A program made the translations under genes and the position numbers. Below are positions 26,207 through 34,145 of a stretch of 64,000 bases of DNA, in pieces. The notes beneath the pieces are model-generated. The model had not been told where the DNA came from. It saw only the letters and a program-made list of their open reading frames with translations, and made no database searches. Position 1 is the first letter of the stretch; the number at the start of each line of letters is the position of its first letter. Origin of the DNA: DASVBE01 sp963770375 (GTDB lineage Bacteria; Actinomycetota; Actinomycetes; Streptosporangiales; Streptosporangiaceae); contig CAVYPM010000006.1 in NCBI GenBank assembly GCA_963770375.1, positions 310,001 through 374,000 of the forward strand, given 5' to 3'.

Positions 26207-26644
26207 GTGGGATCGAGAGGTCAGATTGTCAAGGCGATGGCGGTCATCCAGCGGCCGCGCGACGGTGCGCTGCTGGTGTCTGAGGAGACGGACCCGGCCG
26301 GGCAGCTGTTTCACCGGCCACTCGGCGGTCATGTCGAGTTCAGCGAGTACGCGCGGGACACGGTGCACCGCGAATTCCGGGAAGAGATCGGGCAGGCGCT
26401 CACCGGAGTGCGGCTAGCGGGCGTGCTGGAGAACATCTTCCCGTGGGGTGGCGCCACGCAGCACGAGATCGTATTCGTTTTCACCGCGGCCTTCACCGAT
26501 GAGGCCGCCTACGAGATACGCGAACAGGTCATTGCGGATGATCACGGCAGGGCCCGCGTGATCTGGCGGACACCAGGGGCAGCCAATCCGCCCCTGTATC
26601 CCGTTGGTGTGGGTGACCTGGCAGCACCAGAAGGCACTGCGTAA
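26207..26644 (+). CDS. Nudix hydrolase
   Basis: 145 residues with a complete Nudix box, beginning GGHVEFSEYARDTVHREF and ending REEIGQ. The family hydrolyses nucleoside diphosphates linked to another group using Mg2+ held by the box glutamates. Located 21 bases after the phosphotransferase gene and likely in the same transcript. Specific substrate not predictable. Confidence 0.92.
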   Translation: MGSRGQIVKAMAVIQRPRDGALLVSEETDPAGQLFHRPLGGHVEFSEYARDTVHREFREEIGQALTGVRLAGVLENIFPWGGATQHEIVFVFTAAFTDEAAYEIREQVIADDHGRARVIWRTPGAANPPLYPVGVGDLAAPEGTA

Positions 26645-26679
26645 CCACGCGAACCGAGGATGTCACCCCCGCACCACTC

Positions 26680-27393
26680 TTAGGCGAGCCGCCAGGCGAG
26701 GAGGCGTTCGGCGCCTTCGGCCTGGGTGAAGCCCGCGCTGATCAGTTCACGCTGGAGCACATCCCATGCGGGGCGAAAGGCGTGACCGGTGATCTCCTCT
26801 TCGCTGATGACCTTCTCACCCTCGGTGATGCGGTGCAGGTAGCGCGCGCGGATCGCCTCTTCATCCGACTCCAGGATCTCCGACAGAACCGTGTAGGTAT
26901 GCCGGCCCACCCGGCGCGAATCCATTTCCTGGAGAGGGTGGGGCGCTGGCGGGCCACCAGCGCGCCAGGTGAAGACCAGCAGGCCGCCGGGTTCCAGCTG
27001 AGCCGCCAGGACCGGCCAGAGCCGCTTGCGGTAGCCCGGCTCCAGGGCATACATCACATTGATCATGACCACGGCCTCAGCCGGCTCGTCCAGGTCCACG
27101 CTCAGCGCATCGCACGGGAGCACGGTCACCCGCTCCAGCAGCTCAGGGCGCGAAGCCAGCCGGGACAGCAGCACTGCGCGCATGCCAGCCGAGGGCTCAA
27201 GCGCGAAGATCTCAGCCGGTGTCCAGCCGGCCAGCGACGTGGTGATCAGGCCGGTTCCTGCGCCGATCTCCAGGATGCTGCGCCGGATCCCGGCCAGCAG
27301 CGGAGGCAGCTTCTTGCGGATCTCCGGCACATGCCCGTTCTCCTGGAGCAGGTCGTAGAAGGGGACAGAAATGAAGTCGGCCACGGAGGGCAC
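26680..27393 (-). CDS. class I SAM-dependent methyltransferase
   Basis: 237 residues. The SAM motif I is SILEIGAGTGLITTSLAGWT, followed by IFALEPSAGMRAVLLSRLAS (acidic ribose-binding residue) and VVMINVMYALEPGYRKRLWP, LEPGGLLVFTWRAGG. This is a UbiE/YcgJ-type small-molecule methyltransferase; the acceptor is unknown. Just upstream of its start lies a 60-base copy of the end of the P-loop kinase gene. Confidence 0.88.
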   Translation of the reverse strand: MPSVADFISVPFYDLLQENGHVPEIRKKLPPLLAGIRRSILEIGAGTGLITTSLAGWTPAEIFALEPSAGMRAVLLSRLASRPELLERVTVLPCDALSVDLDEPAEAVVMINVMYALEPGYRKRLWPVLAAQLEPGGLLVFTWRAGGPPAPHPLQEMDSRRVGRHTYTVLSEILESDEEAIRARYLHRITEGEKVISEEEITGHAFRPAWDVLQRELISAGFTQAEGAERLLAWRLA

Positions 27394-27407
27394 GCTATTC
27401 CACGACA

Positions 27408-27467
27408 GGCCGGGCTGGCCGGAATGGGCATCAGACCACTGGCCGTCGCTGGCAGACGGCTAGATCC
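27408..27467 (+). pseudogene. relic: duplicated 3' end of the P-loop kinase gene
   Basis: 60 bases match the end of the kinase gene at 30266-30325 in 57 positions by eye, including the stop codon at 27461-27463. It encodes GWPEWASDHWPSLADG-type residues but has no 5' portion. One of several gene-tail relics in this region. Confidence 0.8.
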
Positions 27468-27468
27468 A

Positions 27469-28398
27469 TCACGCAGTCTCAGGCTCTGCGCCGGAGTGCC
27501 TTGCTGGGCGGTCGTAGCCGAACGGCCCGTGGTGACCCAGGAATTCGAGAAGCCTGGCCGCTGCCGGTGACAGCGGACGGTCGGTACGCCAGGTCAGCCC
27601 GATGACGCGCTCGGCCCCAGCGGCAGCGAGGGCGATGCCAACGGTGCTGGAGGCGCCGGTGAGCTGCTCAGGCAGGATGGCCAGCCCCAGGCCGACGCCC
27701 ACCAGCCCTTCGATGGTGGTCAGATCAGCGCTCTCGAACGAGATGCGGGGCAGCACGCCTTCGGCTTGCAGCAGCTCATCGATCAAGGAGCGGAATCCCA
27801 GACCGCGCGAAACGGTCACGAAGTCCTCATCGGCGATCTCGTCCAGGCGTACCTGGCGGCGGGCAGCGAGCCGGTGCCCGGAGGGGACGACGAGCACCAG
27901 CCGCTGCCGTTGCAGCGGCAGCCAGCCATGCGGGCCCGGCGGCCGTGGCGAGGTGAGCGCTAGCTCGGACAGGCCTGATGCGAGGTCCCGCAGGATCTCA
28001 TGACCCGGCTCCTGGCGCAGGGCGACCCGGACGCGCGGCGCTTCCCGGCGGAAGTCGTGCAGGATGCGCGGTATCAGGGAGGTGGCAATCGAGTCCAGGA
28101 ACGCCAGGCGGACGGTGCCGGTGTCCGGGTCGAGCAGCTCTGCCAGGTCCCCGCGCAGCTGGTCATACCGGCGGGTGATGTCCCGCGCCGCCGCGAGGAC
28201 GACCTCGCCGTAAGGATTGGGATGTACGCCGTCGGCACCCCGCTCAAACAGGCGGGTGCCGAGCTCGTGCTCGGCCCGGGCGAGTAGCCGCGACAAGGTG
28301 GGCTGGCTTACCCGCAGCACGGCAGCGGCGTCGGTGACTTGCCCGTAGTCCGCGAGGCTGAGCAAACGGCGGAGATCCTCAATCTGCACCCCGGCCAT
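27469..28398 (-). CDS. LysR-family transcriptional regulator
   Basis: 309 residues. N-terminal HTH: LRRLLSLADYGQVTDAAAVL then RVSQPTLSRLLARAEHELGT. The C-terminal substrate-binding lobes follow (VRLAFLDSIATSLIPRILHD; LVVPSGHRLAARRQVRLDEI). Divergent from an MFS transporter with a LysR-type box in the 73-base gap, so it most likely controls that transporter. Confidence 0.93.
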   Translation of the reverse strand: MAGVQIEDLRRLLSLADYGQVTDAAAVLRVSQPTLSRLLARAEHELGTRLFERGADGVHPNPYGEVVLAAARDITRRYDQLRGDLAELLDPDTGTVRLAFLDSIATSLIPRILHDFRREAPRVRVALRQEPGHEILRDLASGLSELALTSPRPPGPHGWLPLQRQRLVLVVPSGHRLAARRQVRLDEIADEDFVTVSRGLGFRSLIDELLQAEGVLPRISFESADLTTIEGLVGVGLGLAILPEQLTGASSTVGIALAAAGAERVIGLTWRTDRPLSPAAARLLEFLGHHGPFGYDRPARHSGAEPETA

Positions 28399-28410
28399 TA
28401 TACGTAGTTC

Positions 28411-28434
28411 GCATGATATAGATCAGCATCATGC
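28411..28434. promoter_or_regulatory. LysR-type binding box
   Basis: GCATGAT (28411-28417) and ATCATGC (28428-28434) with a ten-base spacer form an inverted repeat containing the T-N11-A pattern, between the LysR and MFS genes. Confidence 0.6.
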
Positions 28435-28471
28435 ATTTGAGGTATACGGCTGAGCACCGCACAGTGATCTG

Positions 28472-29752
28472 GTGACCCCAGCAGCTGGCAAAGCAGCACC
28501 CGCAATCCCGGCCCTTCCGTCCGCCGCCAGCGACTGCTACCGGCCCGGCGACCCGGGCTACCGGCGAATCACGGTCGCGCTGTTCGCCGCCGGAGTAGCG
28601 ACGTTCGCGCTGCTGTACAGCACTCAGGCACTGTTGCCGGTGCTCGCCCGCGCCTTCTCCCTGTCCGCCGCGCAGAGCACTTTGTCGCTGTCCTTGGCCA
28701 CGGTTGGCCTCGGCGCCGCGCTGCTGGTGACCGGCCCGGTCTCGGAGGTGCTGGGGCGGACACGGCTTATCCATATCTCGCTCATGGCCTCCGGCGTCCT
28801 CGAGCTGGCCTGCGCGCTCGCGCCGAGCTGGGATGTGCTTCTCACCCTGCGGCTAGCGCAGGGCGTCACCTTGGCCGGGCTGCCCGCGGTTGCTACCGCT
28901 TACCTGCGTGAGGAGATACATCCCAGTACGTACGCCCGTGCAGCGGGCCAGTACATCGGTGGTACTGCCCTGGGCGGGCTGACCGGCCGCCTGGTCACTA
29001 GTACGGTCGCCGACGCAGCTGGCTGGCGGTGGGCGCTGGCGGCCATCGCCGCCCTTGGGGTGGCCTGCGCGGTCATCGTGTTCTTCGTGCTGCCGCCGTC
29101 ACGCAACTTCACACCCGCGCCGATCCGGCCCGGGCAGCTGATGGCGACGACCCGGCGAGCGGTGTCCGATCCCGGGCTGCTGGCGCTCTACGCCATCGGA
29201 GCCTGCTCGATGGGCGCTTTTGTGGCCGTATTCAACGCGATAGGTTTCCGGCTCACCTCGGCGCCGTTCCACTTCAGCGCCGGGGCCGTGGGGCTCGTTT
29301 TCCTCATCTACCCGGTTGGCAGCCTCAGCGCGGCACTCGCCGGGCGCATGGCCGACCGCTTCTCCCGTCGCGCTGTCGTTCCGGCCAGCTGCCTGGTCAG
29401 CGCCGCCGGATTGCTGCTCACGCTGCCAGGCTCGCCGCCGGCCATCGTGCTCGGCCTGGCGATGATGCTCGCCGGGTTCTTCGGGATGCACGGTGTGGCC
29501 AGCGGCTGGGTGCCCGTGCGGGCACACGCCGGAGGCATCTCGCCCGGGCAGGCCGCGTCTTTGTACCTGTTCGCGTACTACCTCGGGTCCTCCATCTTCG
29601 GGAGCGTGGCGGGCCCCGCCTGGACCCTGGGCGCCTGGCCGGCCGTTGCCGCCCTGGCGCTGGCACTCCTGGCGGCCAGCGGACTGCTCGCCGCCTGGCT
29701 GCGCCACATCCCGTCCCTGCTCCTGAGCGGGCCGGAACGGGGCGCTCATTAG
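28472..29752 (+). CDS. MFS transporter (YnfM-like)
   Basis: 426 residues from a GTG, with twelve hydrophobic helices. The cytoplasmic loop motifs resemble the YnfM/Bcr branch: LLVTGPVSEVLGRTRLIHIS after helix 2 and LAGRMADRFSRRAVVPASCL after helix 8. LysR-MFS divergent pairs of this kind usually export small aromatic compounds or drugs. Substrate unknown. Confidence 0.92.
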   Translation: MTPAAGKAAPAIPALPSAASDCYRPGDPGYRRITVALFAAGVATFALLYSTQALLPVLARAFSLSAAQSTLSLSLATVGLGAALLVTGPVSEVLGRTRLIHISLMASGVLELACALAPSWDVLLTLRLAQGVTLAGLPAVATAYLREEIHPSTYARAAGQYIGGTALGGLTGRLVTSTVADAAGWRWALAAIAALGVACAVIVFFVLPPSRNFTPAPIRPGQLMATTRRAVSDPGLLALYAIGACSMGAFVAVFNAIGFRLTSAPFHFSAGAVGLVFLIYPVGSLSAALAGRMADRFSRRAVVPASCLVSAAGLLLTLPGSPPAIVLGLAMMLAGFFGMHGVASGWVPVRAHAGGISPGQAASLYLFAYYLGSSIFGSVAGPAWTLGAWPAVAALALALLAASGLLAAWLRHIPSLLLSGPERGAH

Positions 29753-29789
29753 CGTGCGATCTGGTATCGGCGTGATCCAGGATGACCGC

Positions 29790-30320
29790 GTGGCGACGTT
29801 GTTCCTGATCGTCGGGCTTCCCGGGGCAGGGAAGACGACGCGGGCGAAAGAGCTGGCCGCAGAGCATCGCGCGCTTCGGCTCACGCCGGATGAGTGGATG
29901 ATCCCGCTGTTCGGCGATTCGATGGCCGACGGCAAGCGCTTCGTGCTGGAAGGGCAGCTCATCTCGGTTGCCCTGCAGGTGCTGCGGCTAGGGACCAGCG
30001 TCGTGCTCGACTTCGGGCTCTGGGGCCGCGATGAACGGTCCGCACTGCGCTGGCTGGCAAGATCGGCAGGGACATCCTGCCGGGTGGTCTACCTGCCTGT
30101 TGACAAGGACGTCCAGCTCGCCCGGATCGCGCACCGCCAGGCAACGGCACCGCACCGGACGTTCCCGATGACCGAGGCCGACGTAGACGCGTGGCGGGAG
30201 CAGTTCCAGGTGCCTGACGCCGCCGAACTCGACGGCCGGGAAATCCCCCCGCCGCCAGCAGGATGGCCGGGCTGGCCGGAATGGGCCGCAGACCACTGGC
30301 CCTCGCTGGCAGACGGCTAG
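29790..30320 (+). CDS. P-loop kinase (AAA/zeta-toxin-like NTPase)
   Basis: About 176 residues from the GTG at 29790; a GTG at 29754 is possible. Walker A: FLIVGLPGAGKTTRAKELAA. A substrate-site Asp-Glu-Trp follows (LRLTPDEWMIPLFGDS), then SVVLDFGLWGRDERSALRWL and a lid with VYLPVDKDVQLARIAHR. Such small kinases phosphorylate metabolites or antibiotics. The last 60 bases are duplicated at 27408. A hairpin repeat follows its stop and probably ends transcription. Confidence 0.85.
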   Translation: MATLFLIVGLPGAGKTTRAKELAAEHRALRLTPDEWMIPLFGDSMADGKRFVLEGQLISVALQVLRLGTSVVLDFGLWGRDERSALRWLARSAGTSCRVVYLPVDKDVQLARIAHRQATAPHRTFPMTEADVDAWREQFQVPDAAELDGREIPPPPAGWPGWPEWAADHWPSLADG

Positions 30321-30364
30321 ATCCCGGCAGCAGCACGGATTGCGATATGCCAAGCTCCGCAGAC

Positions 30365-30420
30365 CCAGACAGGCAACAGAGCGTGCCCGGTGAGCTCCGG
30401 GCACGCGCTGCCGCTTCTCT
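30365..30420. repeat. dispersed hairpin repeat, copy 1
   Basis: Shares CAGACA-GCAACAG, the GCGTGCCCGG/CCGGGCACGC stem (30382-30391 and 30398-30407, perfect) and the GCTGCCGCTTCTC right flank with the other copies. It follows the kinase stop by about 45 bases, so it likely acts as its terminator. Confidence 0.8.
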
Positions 30421-30435
30421 CCAGTGGTCTGCGGA

Positions 30436-30513
30436 TCAGGAGGCGGTGTCCTCGTAGAGCGACTTGAGCAGGAGATGGGCCCGGTCGTGAAGCTGATTCA
30501 AAGGCTCGGCGCG
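30436..30513 (-). pseudogene. possible relic of an unknown gene's 3' end
   Basis: On the minus strand an open stretch ends at a stop at 30436-30438 and encodes LNQLHDRAHLLLKSLYEDTA near its end, a convincing amphipathic C-terminus. It is cut after about 25 codons. It faces the kinase gene across the hairpin, the same convergent layout as msrA and its hairpin. Confidence 0.35.
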
Positions 30514-30522
30514 CGTTTACGT

Positions 30523-30759
30523 TTACGGTGTGCCGATGGACGCGCCGCGCCGGGTAACGCGCAGGTCGTGACGGGTAAGCGCGATTGCGGCGACGGTGGT
30601 CACGGCAAGCACGGCGACGATCCACCATTCGGCATTGCCGTTCCCGCCATCGGGGTCGAACCCGAACAAGCCCTCGATCCACGTCGGCCACACGGCCGTC
30701 AGGATCGTCGCTGTCCCGAGTAGGGCTGAGACAGCAATTTCGATCCGCACCCTTAGCAT
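30523..30759 (-). CDS. small two-helix membrane protein
   Basis: About 78 residues from the ATG at 30759; an AAGAGG site lies about ten bases upstream. Two hydrophobic segments (IEIAVSALLGTATILTAVWP and WWIVAVLAVTTVAAIALTR) flank a Gly/Asp-rich loop. Function unknown. Confidence 0.6.
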   Translation of the reverse strand: MLRVRIEIAVSALLGTATILTAVWPTWIEGLFGFDPDGGNGNAEWWIVAVLAVTTVAAIALTRHDLRVTRRGASIGTP

Positions 30760-30849
30760 CACAGGCACCTCTTTCTGATCGCCAGCATCGCTTCACGATT
30801 CTCCCGTGGCGTTTCCGGTGCAGCCTGGCCGAAGCTGTAGGCCAGCGCG

Positions 30850-33800
30850 TCAGTCCTTTCGCGCCCGCGCCTGCTGTGCACGCTCGAGCAAGTCCGGCAG
30901 CCGCGCCAGCACCTGCTTCAGCTGGGCCTGAACCTGGTCCGCCAGTTCCACCGTGGGGGCGTTCGGCGGTGCCGCCCCGGCCACCTGGCGCAGGCCCACA
31001 AGGCGGGTGTCCAGGGCCGCCCGGGAGACGTAGATGGATTCCTTGCCGCCACCGTCCGCGACCAGGTCCGACTCCACTGCTTCCAGCTCCTGCCGCAGCT
31101 GGCGGCCGGATTCGCTTTCGCCCAGCTCCGAGCGCGCCCGTCGCGCCCGGTTCACGCCGTCGTACAGGTCGGACAGCAGGCCCCAGAGCCGCAGCTCAAG
31201 CTCATACTGGGCGGTGACCTGCTCCAGCGTGTAAGGGCTGCGCGGATCGGCGGCGATCTCGAACCCGGCCTCGGCCGCCTGTCCGCCCAGCTCCACGCGC
31301 ACCGTGTAGCGACCCGGCGCCACCGCCGGACCCAGGTTGGCGGCGGCGTCCTCGTCTTCCGGCGGATCGATCTCGATCTGGGTGCCGCGCCCGTGCCGGC
31401 CGTCCCAGACGAAGCGGTTCAGGCCCTCCCGCCGCGGCGGCACCGGGTCCCTGGGCTTGCCCTTGTCCGGCTTGCGGTCCTCGTCTCCCGGCCGCGCTGT
31501 CAGCGTCCGGACCTCCCGGCCGGCGGAGTCGCGGAACGTGAGCCGCAGCTCGGTATCGCCGGGATCCTGGAGCCGGTACAGCACCGCCACCCCGTCGGTG
31601 GGGTTCTGGCCGGCCCCCACCGGTACGTCCACCTTCTCGGTCCGGCCCGGGAGCTGTCGCTTGTCATAGGCCACCACCACCGGTCCCAGCAGGGCGTAGG
31701 AGCGGCGCGCCTCGCCCTTCGCGGGAAACCCCCGGTCGGTGAACCAGCGGACCTGCCGGCGGGGCTGGTACAGGTGCAGCGGCGCGGCGTCCAGCTCGGG
31801 CCGGTGCTGGCGCAGCGCGGGCAGATCCTCCAGGACCCAGATCGACCGGCCATGGGTGGCCACCACCAGGTCATCGCCGTTGAAAACGAAGTCGTGGACC
31901 GGGACCTGCGGCAGCTCGCCGTGGCAGCGCTGCCAGCTTGCCCCGTCGTCGAACGAGACCAGCAGGCCCAGCTCGGTGCCGCACAGGAGCAGGCCGCGGC
32001 GGGCGGGGTCCTCGCGCAGCACGTGGCAGTACTCGTCCTCGTCCAGGCCACGGTCCAGCCGCTCCCAGCTGGCGCCGAAGTCCCGCGTCCGCCACAGATA
32101 GGGATGGAAGTCGTCCAGCTTGTGAGCCTCGGCGGCCACGTAGGCGGTGCCGGCCTCGTGGGGCGAGGCGTCGATCATGCGCACTGTCGCCCAGCGGGGC
32201 AGGTCGGGCGGGGTGATCTCGGTCCAGGACCGGCCGCCGTCGCGGGTCAGGTGGAGCCGGCCGTCGTCGGTCCCGGCCCAGAGCTGGCCCGGCGCAAGCG
32301 GCGACTCGGTCAGCGCGAAGATGGTGCAGTAGTACTCGGCGCCGCTGTTGTCGGGGGTGAGCCCACCCGAGGAGCGGAGTCTGCCGGCGTCGGCGTGGGT
32401 GAGGTCGGGGCTGATCGGTTCCCAGGTCTGGCCTTCGTCGGTGGACCGGAAGACGTGGTTGCCGGCCTGGTAGAGGATGTTCGGATCGTGCGGGGACAGC
32501 AGGATCGGCGAGGTCCAGTTGAAGCGGTAGCGGGCCTCGCCTGCCGTCGCCGTTTCCTCCGGCCAGACCAGGATCGGACGGTTCTCCCCGGTGCTCTGAT
32601 CGTGGCGCGTGATGTGGCCCTTGAAGCTGCCGGCGAAGACGATGTCGGGGTTATCGGGCCGGACCGCGATGTAGCCGCTCTCCCCGCCGCCCACATGGGT
32701 CGTGTCCATCTGGGTGATGGCCCCCCAGCGAGAGTGGCTGGGGAGGGCGATGGTGGTGTTGTCCTGCTGGGCGGCATAGATGCGGTAAGGCTCGCGAGTG
32801 TCGGTGGTGACGTGGTAGAGCTCGGCGGTGGGCTGGTTATAGAGCGAGGACCAGCTCTCGCCGCCATCCAGCGTCACGCTCGCGCCGCCGTCGTCTCCCA
32901 GGATCATGCGCCGGGCGTCGGCAGGGTCGATCCACAGGTCATGGCAGTCGCCGTGCTGGACCGGGAAGGTGGAGAAAACCTTGCCCGCATCCGGTGAGCG
33001 CCAGCACTCCACGTTGAGCGCCCACACCGTCTCCGCATCGACCGGATCGGCGATGACGCGGCTGTAGTACCACGCCCGCCGGCGCAGATCCTCCTGCTCG
33101 GACAGGCGCTCCCAGTGGTCCCCGTAGTCGTCGGAGCGAAAGACAGCGCCGTCCTCGGCCTCGACGATGCACCACACCCGGCCCGGCCGGGCCCCGGACG
33201 CGGTCACACCGGCCCGGCCCATGATCCCCTTGGGCATACCCGGCCGTCGGCTCAGATCCTCCCAGGTATCACCACCGTCGGTGGACCGCCACACGCCGCT
33301 CCCCGGCCCGCCGCTGTCCAGGCGCCAGGGCAGCCGGCGCGCCTGCCACAACGTCGCGTAGAGGATCCGCGGGTTGCGCGGGTCGAGGCACAGGTCGGCT
33401 GCCCCCGCGTCCTCGCCGCCGGTCAAGACCAGCTCCCAGCTGGCGCCGCCGTCGCGAGTGCGGTAGATGCCGCGCTCGGGATTGGGGCCGTGGGCGTGGC
33501 CGAGGGCGGCAACGTAGACGAGGTCGGAGTCGGCCGGATCGACGCGCACGCTGGCGATGTGGCGGGTCGCCTCCAGGCCCAGATGGTCCCAGGTCAGTCC
33601 CCCGTTCACCGAGCGGTAGACGCCATCGCCAGAGGAGGCATTATTGCGGATCGTGCTCTCCCCCATGCCCACGTAAATCACGCTCGGCTCGGAGGGAGCC
33701 AGCGCAATCGCACCCACCGCCGGCCGGCGGAAAAACCCGTCGGACAGGTTGCGCCAGGTGATACCCGCGTCGGTCGTGCACCAGACACCACCGCCGGACG

Positions 33801-33912
33801 AGCCGAAGTAGAAGGTAGAGCGCTCCGAGGGATGACCCGCAACTGCCACTACCCGCCCGCCACGGTGAGGCCCGACCAGACGCCACGACAGTTGATCTAG
33901 GAATCCGCCCAT
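30850..33912 (-). CDS. large VPS10/BNR-repeat beta-propeller protein
   Basis: About 1020 residues from the ATG at 33912; ten extra codons are possible upstream. Many BNR/Asp-box blades repeat: GVYRSVNGGLTWDHLGLE, GIYRTRDGGASWELVL, GVWRSTDGGDTWEDLS, HLTRDGGRSWTEITPP, LLVSFDDGASWQR. The architecture matches the large bacterial sortilin/VPS10-like 'glycosyl hydrolase' proteins, whose function is mostly unproven. The C-terminal part adds a beta domain and a helical tail (YTLEQVTAQYELELRLW onward). No signal peptide or membrane segment, so the protein appears cytosolic. Confidence 0.85.
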   Translation of the reverse strand: MGGFLDQLSWRLVGPHRGGRVVAVAGHPSERSTFYFGSSGGGVWCTTDAGITWRNLSDGFFRRPAVGAIALAPSEPSVIYVGMGESTIRNNASSGDGVYRSVNGGLTWDHLGLEATRHIASVRVDPADSDLVYVAALGHAHGPNPERGIYRTRDGGASWELVLTGGEDAGAADLCLDPRNPRILYATLWQARRLPWRLDSGGPGSGVWRSTDGGDTWEDLSRRPGMPKGIMGRAGVTASGARPGRVWCIVEAEDGAVFRSDDYGDHWERLSEQEDLRRRAWYYSRVIADPVDAETVWALNVECWRSPDAGKVFSTFPVQHGDCHDLWIDPADARRMILGDDGGASVTLDGGESWSSLYNQPTAELYHVTTDTREPYRIYAAQQDNTTIALPSHSRWGAITQMDTTHVGGGESGYIAVRPDNPDIVFAGSFKGHITRHDQSTGENRPILVWPEETATAGEARYRFNWTSPILLSPHDPNILYQAGNHVFRSTDEGQTWEPISPDLTHADAGRLRSSGGLTPDNSGAEYYCTIFALTESPLAPGQLWAGTDDGRLHLTRDGGRSWTEITPPDLPRWATVRMIDASPHEAGTAYVAAEAHKLDDFHPYLWRTRDFGASWERLDRGLDEDEYCHVLREDPARRGLLLCGTELGLLVSFDDGASWQRCHGELPQVPVHDFVFNGDDLVVATHGRSIWVLEDLPALRQHRPELDAAPLHLYQPRRQVRWFTDRGFPAKGEARRSYALLGPVVVAYDKRQLPGRTEKVDVPVGAGQNPTDGVAVLYRLQDPGDTELRLTFRDSAGREVRTLTARPGDEDRKPDKGKPRDPVPPRREGLNRFVWDGRHGRGTQIEIDPPEDEDAAANLGPAVAPGRYTVRVELGGQAAEAGFEIAADPRSPYTLEQVTAQYELELRLWGLLSDLYDGVNRARRARSELGESESGRQLRQELEAVESDLVADGGGKESIYVSRAALDTRLVGLRQVAGAAPPNAPTVELADQVQAQLKQVLARLPDLLERAQQARARKD

Positions 33913-33942
33913 CGGCCCACAGTAGCGAAGGGCATGATCCAC

Positions 33943-33981
33943 TCCGTGATCGGCAAGGGCTGCTACGTCAGCGGCACCTGA
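33943..33981 (+). repeat. unknown-gene tail repeat, copy 1
   Basis: About 39 bases identical to 48511-48549, encoding SVIGKGCYVSGT and a stop. A diverged copy lies at 38684-38718. It seems to be the 3' end of a lost plus-strand gene that once converged with msrA. Confidence 0.7.
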
Positions 33982-34039
33982 CCGTCGGAGTAATGAGGGC
34001 AGGGCTGCTTGCGGCCACGGGACGGCCTGGCTGTGGCGA

Positions 34040-34088
34040 TCACTCGCTTGCGCTCGGGGCTGACCCCAGGCGCAGTTGCCGGCCGAGC
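34040..34088 (-). pseudogene. relic resembling the 3' end of the DUF1707 gene
   Basis: The minus strand encodes GRQLRLGSAPSASE and a stop, close to the last codons of the DUF1707 gene (GGQLRLGPAPSPGS). About three quarters of the bases match by eye over 33 positions. No 5' portion is present. Confidence 0.45.
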
Positions 34089-34145
34089 TATTTCACCCTG
34101 GCTAGGGGGCCGCTTGTGGATCTGCCCGGTCGATCATCCCAGCCG

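Noticed and set aside
31393..32997. 534-codon plus-strand open frame opposite the VPS10/BNR gene
   Set aside because: Antisense shadow; the minus frame has clear BNR repeats.
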